Shown: positions 56,096-64,000 of the stretch, one piece after another | How positions within the stretch are numbered: position 1 is the first letter of the stretch | Layout: every line of letters starts with the position of its first letter | Assembly: GCF_900476395.1 (NCBI RefSeq) | Contig: NZ_UIHB01000002.1 | Location: forward strand, 775,126-839,125 | Source: Xanthomonas euroxanthea | GTDB lineage: Bacteria; Pseudomonadota; Gammaproteobacteria; Xanthomonadales; Xanthomonadaceae | Length of the DNA: 64,000 nt | Direction of reading: 5' to 3' | The notes under the pieces: generated by a model | Database searches by the model: none | What the model was told of the DNA's origin: nothing | What the model saw: only the letters and a program-made list of their open reading frames with translations | Translations under genes and position numbers: made by a program

Positions 56096-56374
56096 CGGGT
56101 TCTCCGGGCACTGCCAATCAAGCGGCTGTCAGTCGCTGGCTTCGGTGAGGGCGGCAGCGCGTCTGCGGACTGGCTCCTCGGCTCGGTCAAACATCCTGTC
56201 TGACTCGCCGCCGCGGCACATCCCTGTGCCGCTCTCCGCCAATCCCCGGCCACGCTGTCGCTTCGGCGAGTCGTTTCCGCGACGTTGGGCGACGAAAAAC
56301 GGCAGCCGGTTCAGTGCTCGATTTTGATGCGTGCCAATCTGCTCTCCGTTCCGCCAACGCAGGAACATTCGAGA

Positions 56375-56476
56375 GTGGTCCGCGGGCGCCGGGGCGGGAC
56401 CTTACACGACATGGCGCGTGTAAGAGCCCCCATGGATGGGTTCACGGCGTGTCCTGCCCCGGCGCCCGCGGGCCGC
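56375..56476. repeat. 102-bp imperfect inverted repeat with inner hairpin
   Basis: The 26-bp arms at 56375-56400 and 56451-56476 are complementary at 23 positions; two of the three mismatches become G-U pairs in one strand of RNA. Inside is a second hairpin, CTTACACG (56401) with CGTGTAAG (56417), then CCCCCATGGATGGGTT. The shape suggests a non-autonomous mobile element or a structured RNA. Confidence 0.75.
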
Positions 56477-56496
56477 TCCCACGCATGGAATCAAGG

Positions 56497-56607
56497 CGCC
56501 AGCCAATCGGGCTCTCCTCGACCAAAACCAAACCGCCAGCAACCCGGGCTTTCCTCAGTCAACACCAGGACGCCAGCTGATCAGCGTTCCTCAGCCAACC
56601 AGCTTCC
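56497..56607. repeat. Three degenerate 37-bp tandem units
   Basis: Units start with CGCCAGC at 56497, 56534 and 56571, exactly 37 bp apart, and share a TTCCTCAG-xCAACxC-like centre. The third unit is the most diverged. Confidence 0.65.
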
Positions 56608-56641
56608 ACCCGGCTATCCCGCGCGGGATGCGGCCCACAAA

Positions 56642-57301
56642 TCAGCCAGCCCGCACCTGCCGCACGATCGCTGCAGCCTTGGCCGAGCTTTCCTTCACCT
56701 TGTCCCACTGGCCCTGGGCCAGCCAGTCCTTGGGCACCATCCACGAGCCGCCGATGCACAGCACGTTCGGCTGCGACAGGAACTCGGCCGCGTTGGCTTC
56801 GCTGATGCCGCCGGTGGGGCAGAGCTTGAGCTCGGACAGCGGACCGGCCAAGCCCTTGAGCATTTGCAATCCCCCCACGGCGGTGGCCGGGAACAGCTTG
56901 CAGACGCGGAAGCCCAGGCCCATCAGGGTCAGCAGTTCGGTCGGCGTGGCCGCGCCAGGCACTGCGGGAATCGGCGCGTCGGCCAGCAGGCGCGCCAGCG
57001 GCGCCGGCGTGCCCGGGGTGACCAAGAAGTCCGCACCGGCATCCACCGACTGACGCAGTTGCAGCTCGCTCAGCACGGTGCCGGCGCCGATCACGATGTC
57101 GGGCAGCTCGCGCTTGAGCATGGCCAGTGCGTCGATCGCGACCGGGGTGCGCAGGGTCAGCTCGATCGCGGGCAGGCCGCCTTCGAGCAGCGCATCGGCG
57201 ACGCGGCGGGCCTGGTCCAGCGTGTCCACGGTGACCACCGGCAGGATGCCGGCGTCGCGCAGCAGCTGTTCGGCGGTGTTCTGGGTCTGGGCAATCGTCA
57301 T
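56642..57301 (-). CDS. eda: KDPG aldolase (2-dehydro-3-deoxy-phosphogluconate aldolase)
   Basis: A 219-residue class I aldolase that splits KDPG to pyruvate and glyceraldehyde-3-phosphate, the last step of the Entner-Doudoroff pathway. The Schiff-base lysine is K135 in FRVCKLFPAT; the catalytic E47 and R51 lie in AIELTLRTP, and the phosphate loop is CPTGGIS. It follows edd after 52 bp on the same strand. Confidence 0.96.
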   Translation of the reverse strand: MTIAQTQNTAEQLLRDAGILPVVTVDTLDQARRVADALLEGGLPAIELTLRTPVAIDALAMLKRELPDIVIGAGTVLSELQLRQSVDAGADFLVTPGTPAPLARLLADAPIPAVPGAATPTELLTLMGLGFRVCKLFPATAVGGLQMLKGLAGPLSELKLCPTGGISEANAAEFLSQPNVLCIGGSWMVPKDWLAQGQWDKVKESSAKAAAIVRQVRAG

Positions 57302-57353
57302 TGCAACTCCGGTAGACGGCGACCGCAGGGCGGTCGCGCAGAGGGAAGGGGAA

Positions 57354-59270
57354 TCAGGCGTCCTTGGACTCGTGCGGTGCGGCGGCGGCCTCGGCATCGG
57401 CACCGAGTTCGTACTCGGCGTCGTAGCTCCACAGTGCGCCGTCCGGACGGGTCGGGCCGCAGGAGATCGAGATGGCGCCCTGATCGGCGGGGCCAACCAC
57501 CTGGCGGTTGATCGCGAACAGGTTGCGTCCCAGGTCGTTGCCGGCCACCGAGGTGTTCGGCGCGACCTCGCGCGATGCCCACTCTTCGGCCGACACCAGC
57601 ACTTCCAGCGTGCCGGCTTCGCCGTCCAGGCGCACGATGTCGCCTTCGCGCACACGCCCGATCGGACCGCCGCGTGCGGCTTCCGGGGTCATGTGGATCG
57701 CCGCCGGGAACTTGCCCGAGGCACCCGACAGACGGCCGTCGGTGACCAGCGCCACGCGCCGGCCCTGGTTCTGCAACAGGCCCAGCAGCGGCGCCATCGA
57801 GTGCAGTTCCGGCATGCCATTGGCACGCGGACCCTGGTAGCGCAGCACCACCACGAAATCGTGCGGCAGCACGCCGGCGGCATGCAGCTTGTTGAGCACC
57901 TGCGGCGTATCGATCACCACCGCCGGCGCCTCGATCGTGCGGTGCTGCGGCTTGACCGCCGACAGCTTGATCAGCGAACGGCCCAGGTTGCCGCGCAGCA
58001 GGCGCAGGCCGCCCTGCGACTCGAACGCGGCGCTGACCGGGCGCGCCACGCTGTCGTCGGCGGTGGTCGCGGTGCCGGGCACGTACACGATCTTGCCGTC
58101 CTGCAGGCGCGGCTCGTTGGCGTAGGCGCGCATGCCGCCCTCGACCACGGTGGGCAGGTCGTCGTGCATCATCCCGGCGTCCATCAGCTCGCGGAACACG
58201 AACGCGGTGCCGCCCGCGGCCTGGAAGCGGTTCACGTCGGCTTCGCCGTTGGGGTAGATGCGGGTCAGCAACGGCACGGTCTGCGAGATCAGGTCCATGT
58301 CGTCCCAGGTCAGCACGATGCCGGCCGCGCGCGCCACCGCAATCCAGTGGATGGTGTGATTGGTCGAGCCGCCGGTGGCCATCAGCGCGACCACGGCGTT
58401 GACGATGGCGCGCTCGTCGATCAGGCGACCGAACGGACGGAAGTCCTGGCCCAGCGCGGAGATCGCCAGCGCACGCGCGGTGCCCTCGCGGGTCAGCGCA
58501 TCGCGCAACTGCAGTTCCGGGTTGACGAACGAGGCGCCGGGCAGCTGCACGCCCATCGCTTCGAGCAACACCTGGTTGGAGTTGGCGGTGCCGTAGAAGG
58601 TGCAGGTGCCGGGCGAGTGATACGAGGACGATTCGGCTTCCAGCAATTCGGCGCGGGTGGCTTCGCCAGCGGCGTAGCGCTCGCGCACTTCGGCCTTCTG
58701 CTTGTTCGGAATGCCTGGCGTCATCGGGCCGGCCGGCATGAACAGCGCCGGCAGGTGCCCGAACGCCAGCGCGCCGATCAAAAGGCCCGGCACGATCTTG
58801 TCGCACACGCCCAGGTACACCACGCTGTCGAACATGTCGTGGCTCAGGCCGATCGCCGTGGCCTGGGCAATGTTGTCGCGCGAGAATAGCGACAGCTCCA
58901 TGCCCGCGCGGCCCTGGGTCACCCCGTCGCACATTGCCGGCACGCCGCCGGCAACCTGCGCGGTGGCGCCGAGCGTGCGCGCGGTCTCACGGATCAGCTG
59001 CGGGTAATGCTCGAACGGCTGATGTGCCGACAGCATGTCGTTGTAGGCGGTGATGATGCCCAGGTTGGGCGTGGCCGCACCGCGCAGGCGCGACTTGTCG
59101 GTCGGCTCGGACGCAGCGAAACCATGCGCAAGATTGCCGCAGCTCAGACGGCTACGGAACGGACCCTCGCGCAGGGCGGCATCGAGACCGGCCAGATACG
59201 CCGCGCGCGATGGCGCGCTGCGCTTGCGGATACGGTCGGTGACAGCTTGGATGTTCGGATGCAGGCTCAT
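57354..59270 (-). CDS. edd: 6-phosphogluconate dehydratase
   Basis: A 638-residue iron-sulfur dehydratase (IlvD/Edd family) that makes KDPG from 6-phosphogluconate. Cluster cysteines are in motifs GGVPAMCDGVTQG, YLGVCDKIVPG and CGNLAHGFAA; the C-terminal SGKFPAAIHMTPEAARGG is also typical. Length and N-terminus (MSLHPNIQAVTDRI) match Edd rather than IlvD. It is transcribed with eda but is separated from pgl by a 149-bp repeat array. Confidence 0.97.
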   Translation of the reverse strand: MSLHPNIQAVTDRIRKRSAPSRAAYLAGLDAALREGPFRSRLSCGNLAHGFAASEPTDKSRLRGAATPNLGIITAYNDMLSAHQPFEHYPQLIRETARTLGATAQVAGGVPAMCDGVTQGRAGMELSLFSRDNIAQATAIGLSHDMFDSVVYLGVCDKIVPGLLIGALAFGHLPALFMPAGPMTPGIPNKQKAEVRERYAAGEATRAELLEAESSSYHSPGTCTFYGTANSNQVLLEAMGVQLPGASFVNPELQLRDALTREGTARALAISALGQDFRPFGRLIDERAIVNAVVALMATGGSTNHTIHWIAVARAAGIVLTWDDMDLISQTVPLLTRIYPNGEADVNRFQAAGGTAFVFRELMDAGMMHDDLPTVVEGGMRAYANEPRLQDGKIVYVPGTATTADDSVARPVSAAFESQGGLRLLRGNLGRSLIKLSAVKPQHRTIEAPAVVIDTPQVLNKLHAAGVLPHDFVVVLRYQGPRANGMPELHSMAPLLGLLQNQGRRVALVTDGRLSGASGKFPAAIHMTPEAARGGPIGRVREGDIVRLDGEAGTLEVLVSAEEWASREVAPNTSVAGNDLGRNLFAINRQVVGPADQGAISISCGPTRPDGALWSYDAEYELGADAEAAAAPHESKDA

Positions 59271-59320
59271 TGGCTACCGGCTATGAGAAACGGGGGAAGA
59301 AAGTAATCACGCTTTTTTAG

Positions 59321-59469
59321 ATCCCCGCACATGGATGTGCGGGCTGTTGCGAGGGACTCGCACGTTTGAATCCCCGCACAAGGATGTGCGGGCTGTTGCG
59401 AAGGAGTCGCACAAAATCGGCTGTTGCGAAGGACTCGCACAAAATCGGCTGTTGCGAGGGACTCGCACT
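59321..59469. repeat. Hairpin repeat array (CCCGCACA/TGTGCGGG family), second locus
   Basis: Two full units (ATCCCCGCACATGGATGTGC at 59321 and a copy with CCCCGCACAAGGATGTGC near 59371), each followed by a TTGCGA-GGGAC-TCGCA-type hairpin, then two shorter units that repeat GGCTGTTGCGAAGGACTCGC with AAAATC spacers. The array ends at the pgl stop codon. The same family is at 4929-5001. Confidence 0.85.
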
Positions 59470-60188
59470 CAAGCACACCAGTGAACCCGCAACTTCGGGC
59501 CCGGCTGCTGCAGCGCCACCCGGATCGGATACTCGCTGACATCATCGCCCGCCAGCGCAGCCTGCAATACGTCAAGCTTCTGCTTGCCGCGCAGCAGCAG
59601 CAAGCGGGTCGGGATGGTGGCAAGCCCGGCCGGTGTCAGCGTGATCCGCAGCGGCCACTGATTCGAACCGGGGCAGCCGGTGGCATCCAGCGACGCATAG
59701 GGCTGCGGGCTGGAAAGCGCCTTGCTCAAGTCGGTCGAGCCCGGAAACAACGAGGCGGTGTGGCCGTCGCCGCCCATGCCCAGCACTGCCAGGCATGCGG
59801 GTTCGGCATGCCTGGCCTGCAGGTTCGCGGTGTGCACGCACTCGGGCAACTGCTTGCCCGGGCGCACCAGCGGAATGAAGGTCGCCGCCGGTGCATGGGT
59901 CAAGAAGCTGTGATTGACCAGCCAGGCGTTGCTGTCCTGATCCTGCGGCGAGAGCCAGCGTTCATCGACCAGGCCCACTTCCACCCGCGACCAGTCCAGC
60001 GGACGGTGGGCGAGGGATTCGTACACCGGCGCCGGTGTGGTGCCGCCGGACAGCAGCATGCGCGCCTGGCCGCGGCGCGAGATCTCCTGTTCCAGCAGGT
60101 CGGCCATTTCGCTGGCGACCGCCTCGGTCCATTCGGCCGGGTCTTCGTAGCGCACCAGTGTGATGCGCGGGTTGTCCTGCAGGTTCAT
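59469..60188 (-). CDS. pgl: 6-phosphogluconolactonase
   Basis: A 239-residue enzyme of the NagB/SugarP-isomerase fold that hydrolyses 6-phosphogluconolactone. MLLSGGTTPAPVYESLA, VGLVDERWLSP and LGMGGDGHTASLFPGS are conserved. The start overlaps the glk stop by four bases (ATGA). Confidence 0.95.
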   Translation of the reverse strand: MNLQDNPRITLVRYEDPAEWTEAVASEMADLLEQEISRRGQARMLLSGGTTPAPVYESLAHRPLDWSRVEVGLVDERWLSPQDQDSNAWLVNHSFLTHAPAATFIPLVRPGKQLPECVHTANLQARHAEPACLAVLGMGGDGHTASLFPGSTDLSKALSSPQPYASLDATGCPGSNQWPLRITLTPAGLATIPTRLLLLRGKQKLDVLQAALAGDDVSEYPIRVALQQPGPKLRVHWCA

Positions 60189-61192
60189 CGCTGTTCCCCT
60201 GGATGCTGACGCTGTGCATCCACCGCATAGGCGGCGGCGCCGAGCAGGCCGGCATGCGGATGCATGACTGCCAGCGACGGCACCCGCGACATGATCGCGG
60301 AGAAGCGTCCCTTGTGTTCGAAGCGCTGGCGGAAGCCGGAATGCTGTAGCGAATCCAGCACCTTGGGCACCAGCCCGCCAGTGAGGAACACGCCGTCCCA
60401 GGCGCCCTGCATCAGCACCATGTCGCCGGCGATCGCGCCGAAGATGGCGCAGAACAGATCGATGGTGCGCGACGAGCGCGGGTCGCCCGCCGCCGCACGT
60501 GCGGTGATGTCCTTGGGCTGCAACGGACCCGGGTCGACTCCGGCGATCTCGCTGAGCGCGCGGTGGATGTTGACCAGGCCGGGGCCGCAGATCAGCCGCT
60601 CGTTGGAGACCCGGCCGAACTGCTCGGACAGGATCTCCAGGATGCGGATCTCCTCCGGCGTGCCGGGCGGGAAGCTGACGTGGCCGCCTTCGGTTTCCAG
60701 CGGGAAACAGCGTCCGTTGCGGATGATCAGCCCGCCCACGCCCAGCCCGGTGCCCGGGCCGATCACGCCGTAGTTGCGCGCCTGATCGATCGGCGCCGGC
60801 CGCCAGCTGGCGCCGCCAACCTGCACCACGTCCTGCGGGCGCAGCAGGCTAATCGCCATGGCCTGCGCGGCGAAGTCGTTGATCAGGTGCAGGGTGCTGA
60901 AGCCCAGCATCGCCGCGGTGCGCGAGCGCGAGATCACCCACGGATGGTTGGTGATGCGTGCCTCGTCGCCATCCACGCGGCCGGCCACGGCAAACACGCC
61001 CTGCGTGGCCTGCACGCCGATCTGGTCGAGGTAGTAACGCGCGGCTTCGCCGAGCGAGCCGAAATCGACCACCGCAAATTCGCGCGAGGTGTCATCCAGC
61101 AGCGGTACCGAGGCGTCGACGTCGGCCAGCGCGAAGCGCGCATTGGTTCCGCCGATATCGGCAACCAGCACCGGCTTGGAAGGAGCGGTCAT
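60185..61192 (-). CDS. glk: Glucokinase
   Basis: A 335-residue proteobacterial glucokinase. The phosphate-1 motif is VLVADIGGTNARFALAD; NDFAAQAMAISLLRP holds the catalytic aspartate, and GPGTGLGVGGLI and ETEGGHVSFPP bind glucose and ATP. It makes glucose-6-phosphate for Zwf. Start overlaps the zwf stop and stop overlaps the pgl start, so zwf-glk-pgl are translationally coupled. Confidence 0.96.
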   Translation of the reverse strand: MTAPSKPVLVADIGGTNARFALADVDASVPLLDDTSREFAVVDFGSLGEAARYYLDQIGVQATQGVFAVAGRVDGDEARITNHPWVISRSRTAAMLGFSTLHLINDFAAQAMAISLLRPQDVVQVGGASWRPAPIDQARNYGVIGPGTGLGVGGLIIRNGRCFPLETEGGHVSFPPGTPEEIRILEILSEQFGRVSNERLICGPGLVNIHRALSEIAGVDPGPLQPKDITARAAAGDPRSSRTIDLFCAIFGAIAGDMVLMQGAWDGVFLTGGLVPKVLDSLQHSGFRQRFEHKGRFSAIMSRVPSLAVMHPHAGLLGAAAYAVDAQRQHPGEQR

Positions 61193-62646
61193 GCGGTGTG
61201 TCCCTGTGCGTCGGTGGCGGGGGGCAGGAAGGGGGCCGCGGCATCGGGGCCCCAACTGCCGGCCGGGTAGGGCTGCAGTGGCAACTGCGCGTCTTTCCAG
61301 GCATCGCTGACGCTGTCGATCCACGACCAGGCGGCCTTTACTTCGTCGTCGCGCACGAACAGCGCCGGGTTGCCATTGAAGGCATCCACGAACAGGCGCT
61401 CGTAGGCGATGCGCCGGTGCAGGCCGGTTGGCACTGACAGTTCCAGTTCCAGCGGCTGCAGCTCGATCGCGCCCCATTCCGGGCCGGCCAGGCTGCTCAT
61501 CAGGCCGAGCTCGATGTTTTCCTGCGGCTGCAGCTGGAAGGTCAGCCGGTTGGGCACCGCGTTCTGCCGGTCCGGGCGCTCGAACAGCCAATGCGTCACC
61601 GGCTTGAGCGTGACCACGATGCGGGTGGAGCGCTCGGCCAGACGCTTGCCGGTGCACAGATGGAACGGCACCCCGGCCCAGCGCCAGTTGTCGATATGCG
61701 CGGTCACCGCGACGAAGGTTTCCACATCGCTGCCTTCCGGCGGGTGATAGGCCTGCGCCGGCTGGCCATTGATGCTGCCGGCGGTGTAGCGCCCGCGCAC
61801 GCTGTCATGGGCGGCATGCTCGGCGGTCATCGGGCGCAGGGCGCGCAGCACCTTGACCTTCTCGTCGCGGATGCGGTCGGCTTCCAGCGAGGCCGGCGGC
61901 TCCATTGCCACCAGGCACAACAGCTGCAGGATGTGACTCTGCACCATGTCGCGCAGCGCGCCGGAGCGGGCGTAATAGGCATCGCGTCCGTCCACGCCTT
62001 CGCTTTCGGCCACCAGGATCTGTACCGACTCGATGTAGGTGCGGTTCCACACCGCTTCCAGCAGCGTATTGCCGAAGCGCAGCGCGATCAGGTTCTGCAC
62101 CGCCGCCTTGCCCAGGTAATGGTCCAGGCGGAACACGCGGTCTTCGTCGATCAGCGCGCCGATCGACTGCAGGATCTCGCGGGCGCTGTCCGAATCGTGG
62201 CCGATCGGCTTTTCCAGCATCAGCCGGTGCGGCGCGGCCAGCGCGCCGCCCAGCGCCAGGCCCTGGCAGGTGCTGATGTACAGGCCCGGCGGAATCGCCA
62301 GATAGCTCACGCACTGGCGGTTGGCCAGCTCGCGCACGGCATTGGCCACCGACTCGGCATCACGCAGATCCACCGAGCGGTAGTCGACCCGCTGCAGCAG
62401 CGTCTGGATCTGCTCGGGCGTGGCGATCGGCAGCGCGGCGGCCAGACGCGGGCGCAGGACCTCGCGGAAGGCCTCGGTGTCGTGCGGCGACAACGCCAGC
62501 GCACGGATACGGAAATCCTCCGGCAGCAGGCCGTCGACGAACAGTCGCAGCAGGGACGGGAAGAGATAGCGCTGGGCGAGATCGCCGGTGGCGCCGAACA
62601 GGATCAGGGTGTTATGCATGGACCGAATTTCAGATTCTGGAGACAT
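61189..62646 (-). CDS. zwf: Glucose-6-phosphate 1-dehydrogenase
   Basis: A 485-residue enzyme (476 from the second ATG) that oxidises glucose-6-phosphate to the lactone. The Rossmann start is TLILFGATGDLAQRYLFPSL, EKPIGHDSDSARE and RLDHYLGKAAVQNLIALRFG hold the substrate and catalytic His. The frame opens at ATG 62646; ATG 62619 (MHNTLILFGATGD) gives the tighter family start and may be the real one. It is the first gene of the ED operon. Confidence 0.96.
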   Translation of the reverse strand: MSPESEIRSMHNTLILFGATGDLAQRYLFPSLLRLFVDGLLPEDFRIRALALSPHDTEAFREVLRPRLAAALPIATPEQIQTLLQRVDYRSVDLRDAESVANAVRELANRQCVSYLAIPPGLYISTCQGLALGGALAAPHRLMLEKPIGHDSDSAREILQSIGALIDEDRVFRLDHYLGKAAVQNLIALRFGNTLLEAVWNRTYIESVQILVAESEGVDGRDAYYARSGALRDMVQSHILQLLCLVAMEPPASLEADRIRDEKVKVLRALRPMTAEHAAHDSVRGRYTAGSINGQPAQAYHPPEGSDVETFVAVTAHIDNWRWAGVPFHLCTGKRLAERSTRIVVTLKPVTHWLFERPDRQNAVPNRLTFQLQPQENIELGLMSSLAGPEWGAIELQPLELELSVPTGLHRRIAYERLFVDAFNGNPALFVRDDEVKAAWSWIDSVSDAWKDAQLPLQPYPAGSWGPDAAAPFLPPATDAQGHTA

Positions 62647-63040
62647 CGTGATCAGCAGCTGGTCGGAAAGGCGCCGGACAGCCGGCGGTCGGTATGTCTG
62701 TTCCTGAGCGTCACTGGCGTGCGCGCAGCGGGGGATGGACGCGCGCGCCCAGTCCCCGATTGTTGCAGCAAGTGGCCGTCAGCGGTTAGCGCCGCGGCGG
62801 TAGACCTGACCATGCGTGGCCGGATGCCGGCCCTTGCACGGTAGGCTGCACCGCTTGAAACAGCGGCTTGGGTTGGTGGCGGCATGGTCCCTCCCGAGAT
62901 CGATGTTGCCATGTGAAAACGATTACATGTCAGAATAAACCAATGCATTCGTTTGCAGGAGATTTCCTTGCAGGCGCATGTGGCGTCACCGCCGTCGGGA
63001 GGGCCGAGGGCAGGGCGCACAACTTACGTTGAGGCCGAAG
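62647..63040. other. 394-bp divergent intergenic region between zwf and the ABC ATPase
   Basis: Contains the LacI-family operator at 62914-62927 and presumably both promoters. I see no gene. Confidence 0.65.
62914..62927. promoter_or_regulatory. LacI-family operator
   Basis: TGAAAACGATTACA fits the LacI/GalR consensus TGNAANCGNTTNCA at every defined base and is extended to a CATGT...ACATG palindrome. It lies 114 bp before the ABC ATPase start and about 270-300 bp from zwf. Confidence 0.75.
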
Positions 63041-64000
63041 ATGGCGAAAGTGCAGTTGGAAGGTGTCCGCAAGGTCTACGAGAACGGCCAGGTCGCGGTG
63101 CAGGGTGCGAGTTTCGAGGTCGCCGATGGCGAGTTGATGGTGCTGGTCGGTCCGTCCGGCTGCGGCAAGTCGACCCTGTTGCGCATGATCGCCGGGCTCG
63201 AGGACATCAGTGCCGGCACGTTGAAGATCGGCGAGCGTGTGGTCAACGACGTGGCTCCGAAGGACCGCGACATCGCCATGGTGTTCCAGAGCTATGCGCT
63301 CTACCCGCACATGACCGTGGCCGAGAACCTGGCCTTCGGGCTCAAGTTGCGCGGCCACCCCAAGCAGGTCATCGCCGAACGGGTCAACAACGCCGCCGAG
63401 CTGCTGGGGCTGACCCCGATGCTCGACAAGCTGCCCAAGGCGATGTCCGGCGGCCAGCGTCAGCGCGTGGCGCTGGGACGGGCGATGGTGCGCGAGTCGT
63501 CGGTGTTCCTGCTCGACGAGCCGCTGTCCAATCTGGATGCCAAGCTGCGCCACAGCGTGCGCACCGAGATCGCGCAGCTGCATCGCAAGCTGGGTACCAC
63601 GATGATCTACGTCACCCACGATCAGGTCGAGGCGATGACGCTGGGTCAGCGCATCGTGGTGCTCAAGGACGGGGTGATCCAGCAGATCGACAGCCCGATG
63701 GCGCTGTACGACCGCCCGGCCAATCTGTTCGTGGCCGGATTCCTGGGCAGCCCGGCGATGAACGTGCTGCAGGGGCGCCTGGATGAGCAGGACGGCCTGC
63801 ATCTGGTCATGGCCGATGGCTGGCGCGTGCCACTGGGTGCGGCCCGCATCGATCGCAGCTGGTTCGGTCGCGACGTGATCGTCGGCGTACGCCCGGAGCA
63901 CCTGCAACCGTCAAGCGATGCCGCACTTGGCTTCGATGCGCGTATCGATGTGATCGAGCCGGTCGGCAACGAGATCTTCCTCAACCTCGACCGTGGCGGC
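63041..64000 (+). CDS. Sugar ABC transporter ATP-binding protein (UgpC/MalK type), 3' end outside window
   Basis: The first 320 residues of an ATPase for a carbohydrate importer. Walker A is GPSGCGKSTLLRM, the Q-loop MVFQSYALYPHMT, the signature MSGGQRQRVALGRAM, Walker B VFLLDEPLSNLDAKLR, and the H-loop YVTHDQVEAMT. A C-terminal OB-type regulatory domain (VGVRPEHLQPS) begins near 290, as in MalK/UgpC. Start ATG 63041 (MAKVQLEGVRKVYENG). The LacI operator upstream suggests sugar-dependent control. Permease genes are not in view, as is common in ATPases shared by several importers. Confidence 0.95.
   Translation, partial: MAKVQLEGVRKVYENGQVAVQGASFEVADGELMVLVGPSGCGKSTLLRMIAGLEDISAGTLKIGERVVNDVAPKDRDIAMVFQSYALYPHMTVAENLAFGLKLRGHPKQVIAERVNNAAELLGLTPMLDKLPKAMSGGQRQRVALGRAMVRESSVFLLDEPLSNLDAKLRHSVRTEIAQLHRKLGTTMIYVTHDQVEAMTLGQRIVVLKDGVIQQIDSPMALYDRPANLFVAGFLGSPAMNVLQGRLDEQDGLHLVMADGWRVPLGAARIDRSWFGRDVIVGVRPEHLQPSSDAALGFDARIDVIEPVGNEIFLNLDRGG

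Larger units (their letters stand above)
56040..56641. other. 602-bp gene-free stretch rich in repeats
   Basis: Contains the CTCTCCC hairpin (56059-56081), an imperfect inverted repeat (56375-56476) and three 37-bp tandem units (56497-56607). No gene is visible on either strand. Confidence 0.7.

Noticed and set aside
56497-56607. A CRISPR array
   Set aside because: Only three units, no constant repeat and spacer pattern, and no cas genes.
57078-58889. Long plus-strand open frame of 603 codons opposite edd
   Set aside because: It is the antisense shadow of edd, rich in Arg/His/Gln as expected for GC-rich antisense frames, with no family motif.
62953-63786. Plus-strand frame of 277 codons at the ABC ATPase
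   Set aside because: Out of frame with the Walker motifs; the real product is read from ATG 63041.

Overview
The window is chromosomal DNA of a Xanthomonas-type gammaproteobacterium. The coding sequence is GC-rich, the gene orders (rpsA-ihfB-lapA-lapB-galU, a zwf-glk-pgl-edd-eda Entner-Doudoroff set, class III phaE-phaC) fit xanthomonads, and the intergenic gaps carry several families of hairpin repeats. The species cannot be fixed from the sequence alone. No prophage, transposase, integrase, CRISPR array or replication origin is visible. This is mostly core genome with decayed genes and repeats in the gaps.

Layout. 1-5.5 kb: the tail of a glycosidase-like protein, an endonuclease/exonuclease/phosphatase-family protein, a TraB-family membrane protein, and agmatine-to-putrescine genes (aguA, aguB) with a GNAT remnant between aguB and traB. 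5.7-14.3 kb: C-minus ribosomal protein L36, cmk, rpsA, ihfB, lapA, lapB, then an O-antigen-type initiating transferase, a CapD/WbpM-like epimerase and galU. 14.3-19.2 kb: a frameshifted KefB/KefC remnant, a DUF1244 protein, folD, guaB and guaA. 19.3-25.7 kb: a Cache-HAMP receptor with a small partner, a haloperoxidase-like hydrolase with a detached Tat leader, divergent mntH/mntR with a palindromic operator, tadA and orn. 25.8-31.4 kb: mscS coupled behind ppsA, divergent ppsR, a DUF1249 protein and a NUDIX hydrolase. 31.7-36.3 kb: 3-hydroxybutyrate dehydrogenase, pssA, phaE-phaC, a PspC protein and an HExxH protein. 36.3-45.3 kb: a DAO-family oxidoreductase, a small conserved protein, tex, a 1256-residue hybrid histidine kinase and a single-domain response regulator.

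45.4-47.2 kb is a tRNA island: tRNA-Leu(CAA) and two copies of a tRNA-Ala(GGC)-tRNA-Glu(TTC) unit placed exactly 700 bp apart. 47.2-56.0 kb holds two small c-type cytochromes, divergent from a three-gene RND efflux operon (one adaptor lipoprotein, two inner-membrane pumps). 56.0-56.6 kb is gene-free and rich in repeats. 56.6-62.6 kb is the minus-strand Entner-Doudoroff set in transcription order zwf-glk-pgl-[repeat array]-edd-eda. The window ends in a sugar ABC transporter ATPase, preceded by a perfect LacI-family operator.

The genes form a few functional groups: glucose catabolism (zwf, glk, pgl, edd, eda) with gluconeogenic control (ppsA, ppsR); purine synthesis (guaB, guaA); envelope polysaccharide synthesis (lapA, lapB, transferase, epimerase, galU); storage polymer turnover (bdhA, phaE, phaC); and manganese homeostasis (mntH, mntR). 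The best candidates for undescribed biology are the Cache-HAMP/PATAN-like pair without a recognisable output domain, the histone-like tail on PhaE, and the repeat elements, including a 102-bp imperfect inverted repeat followed by three 37-bp units.
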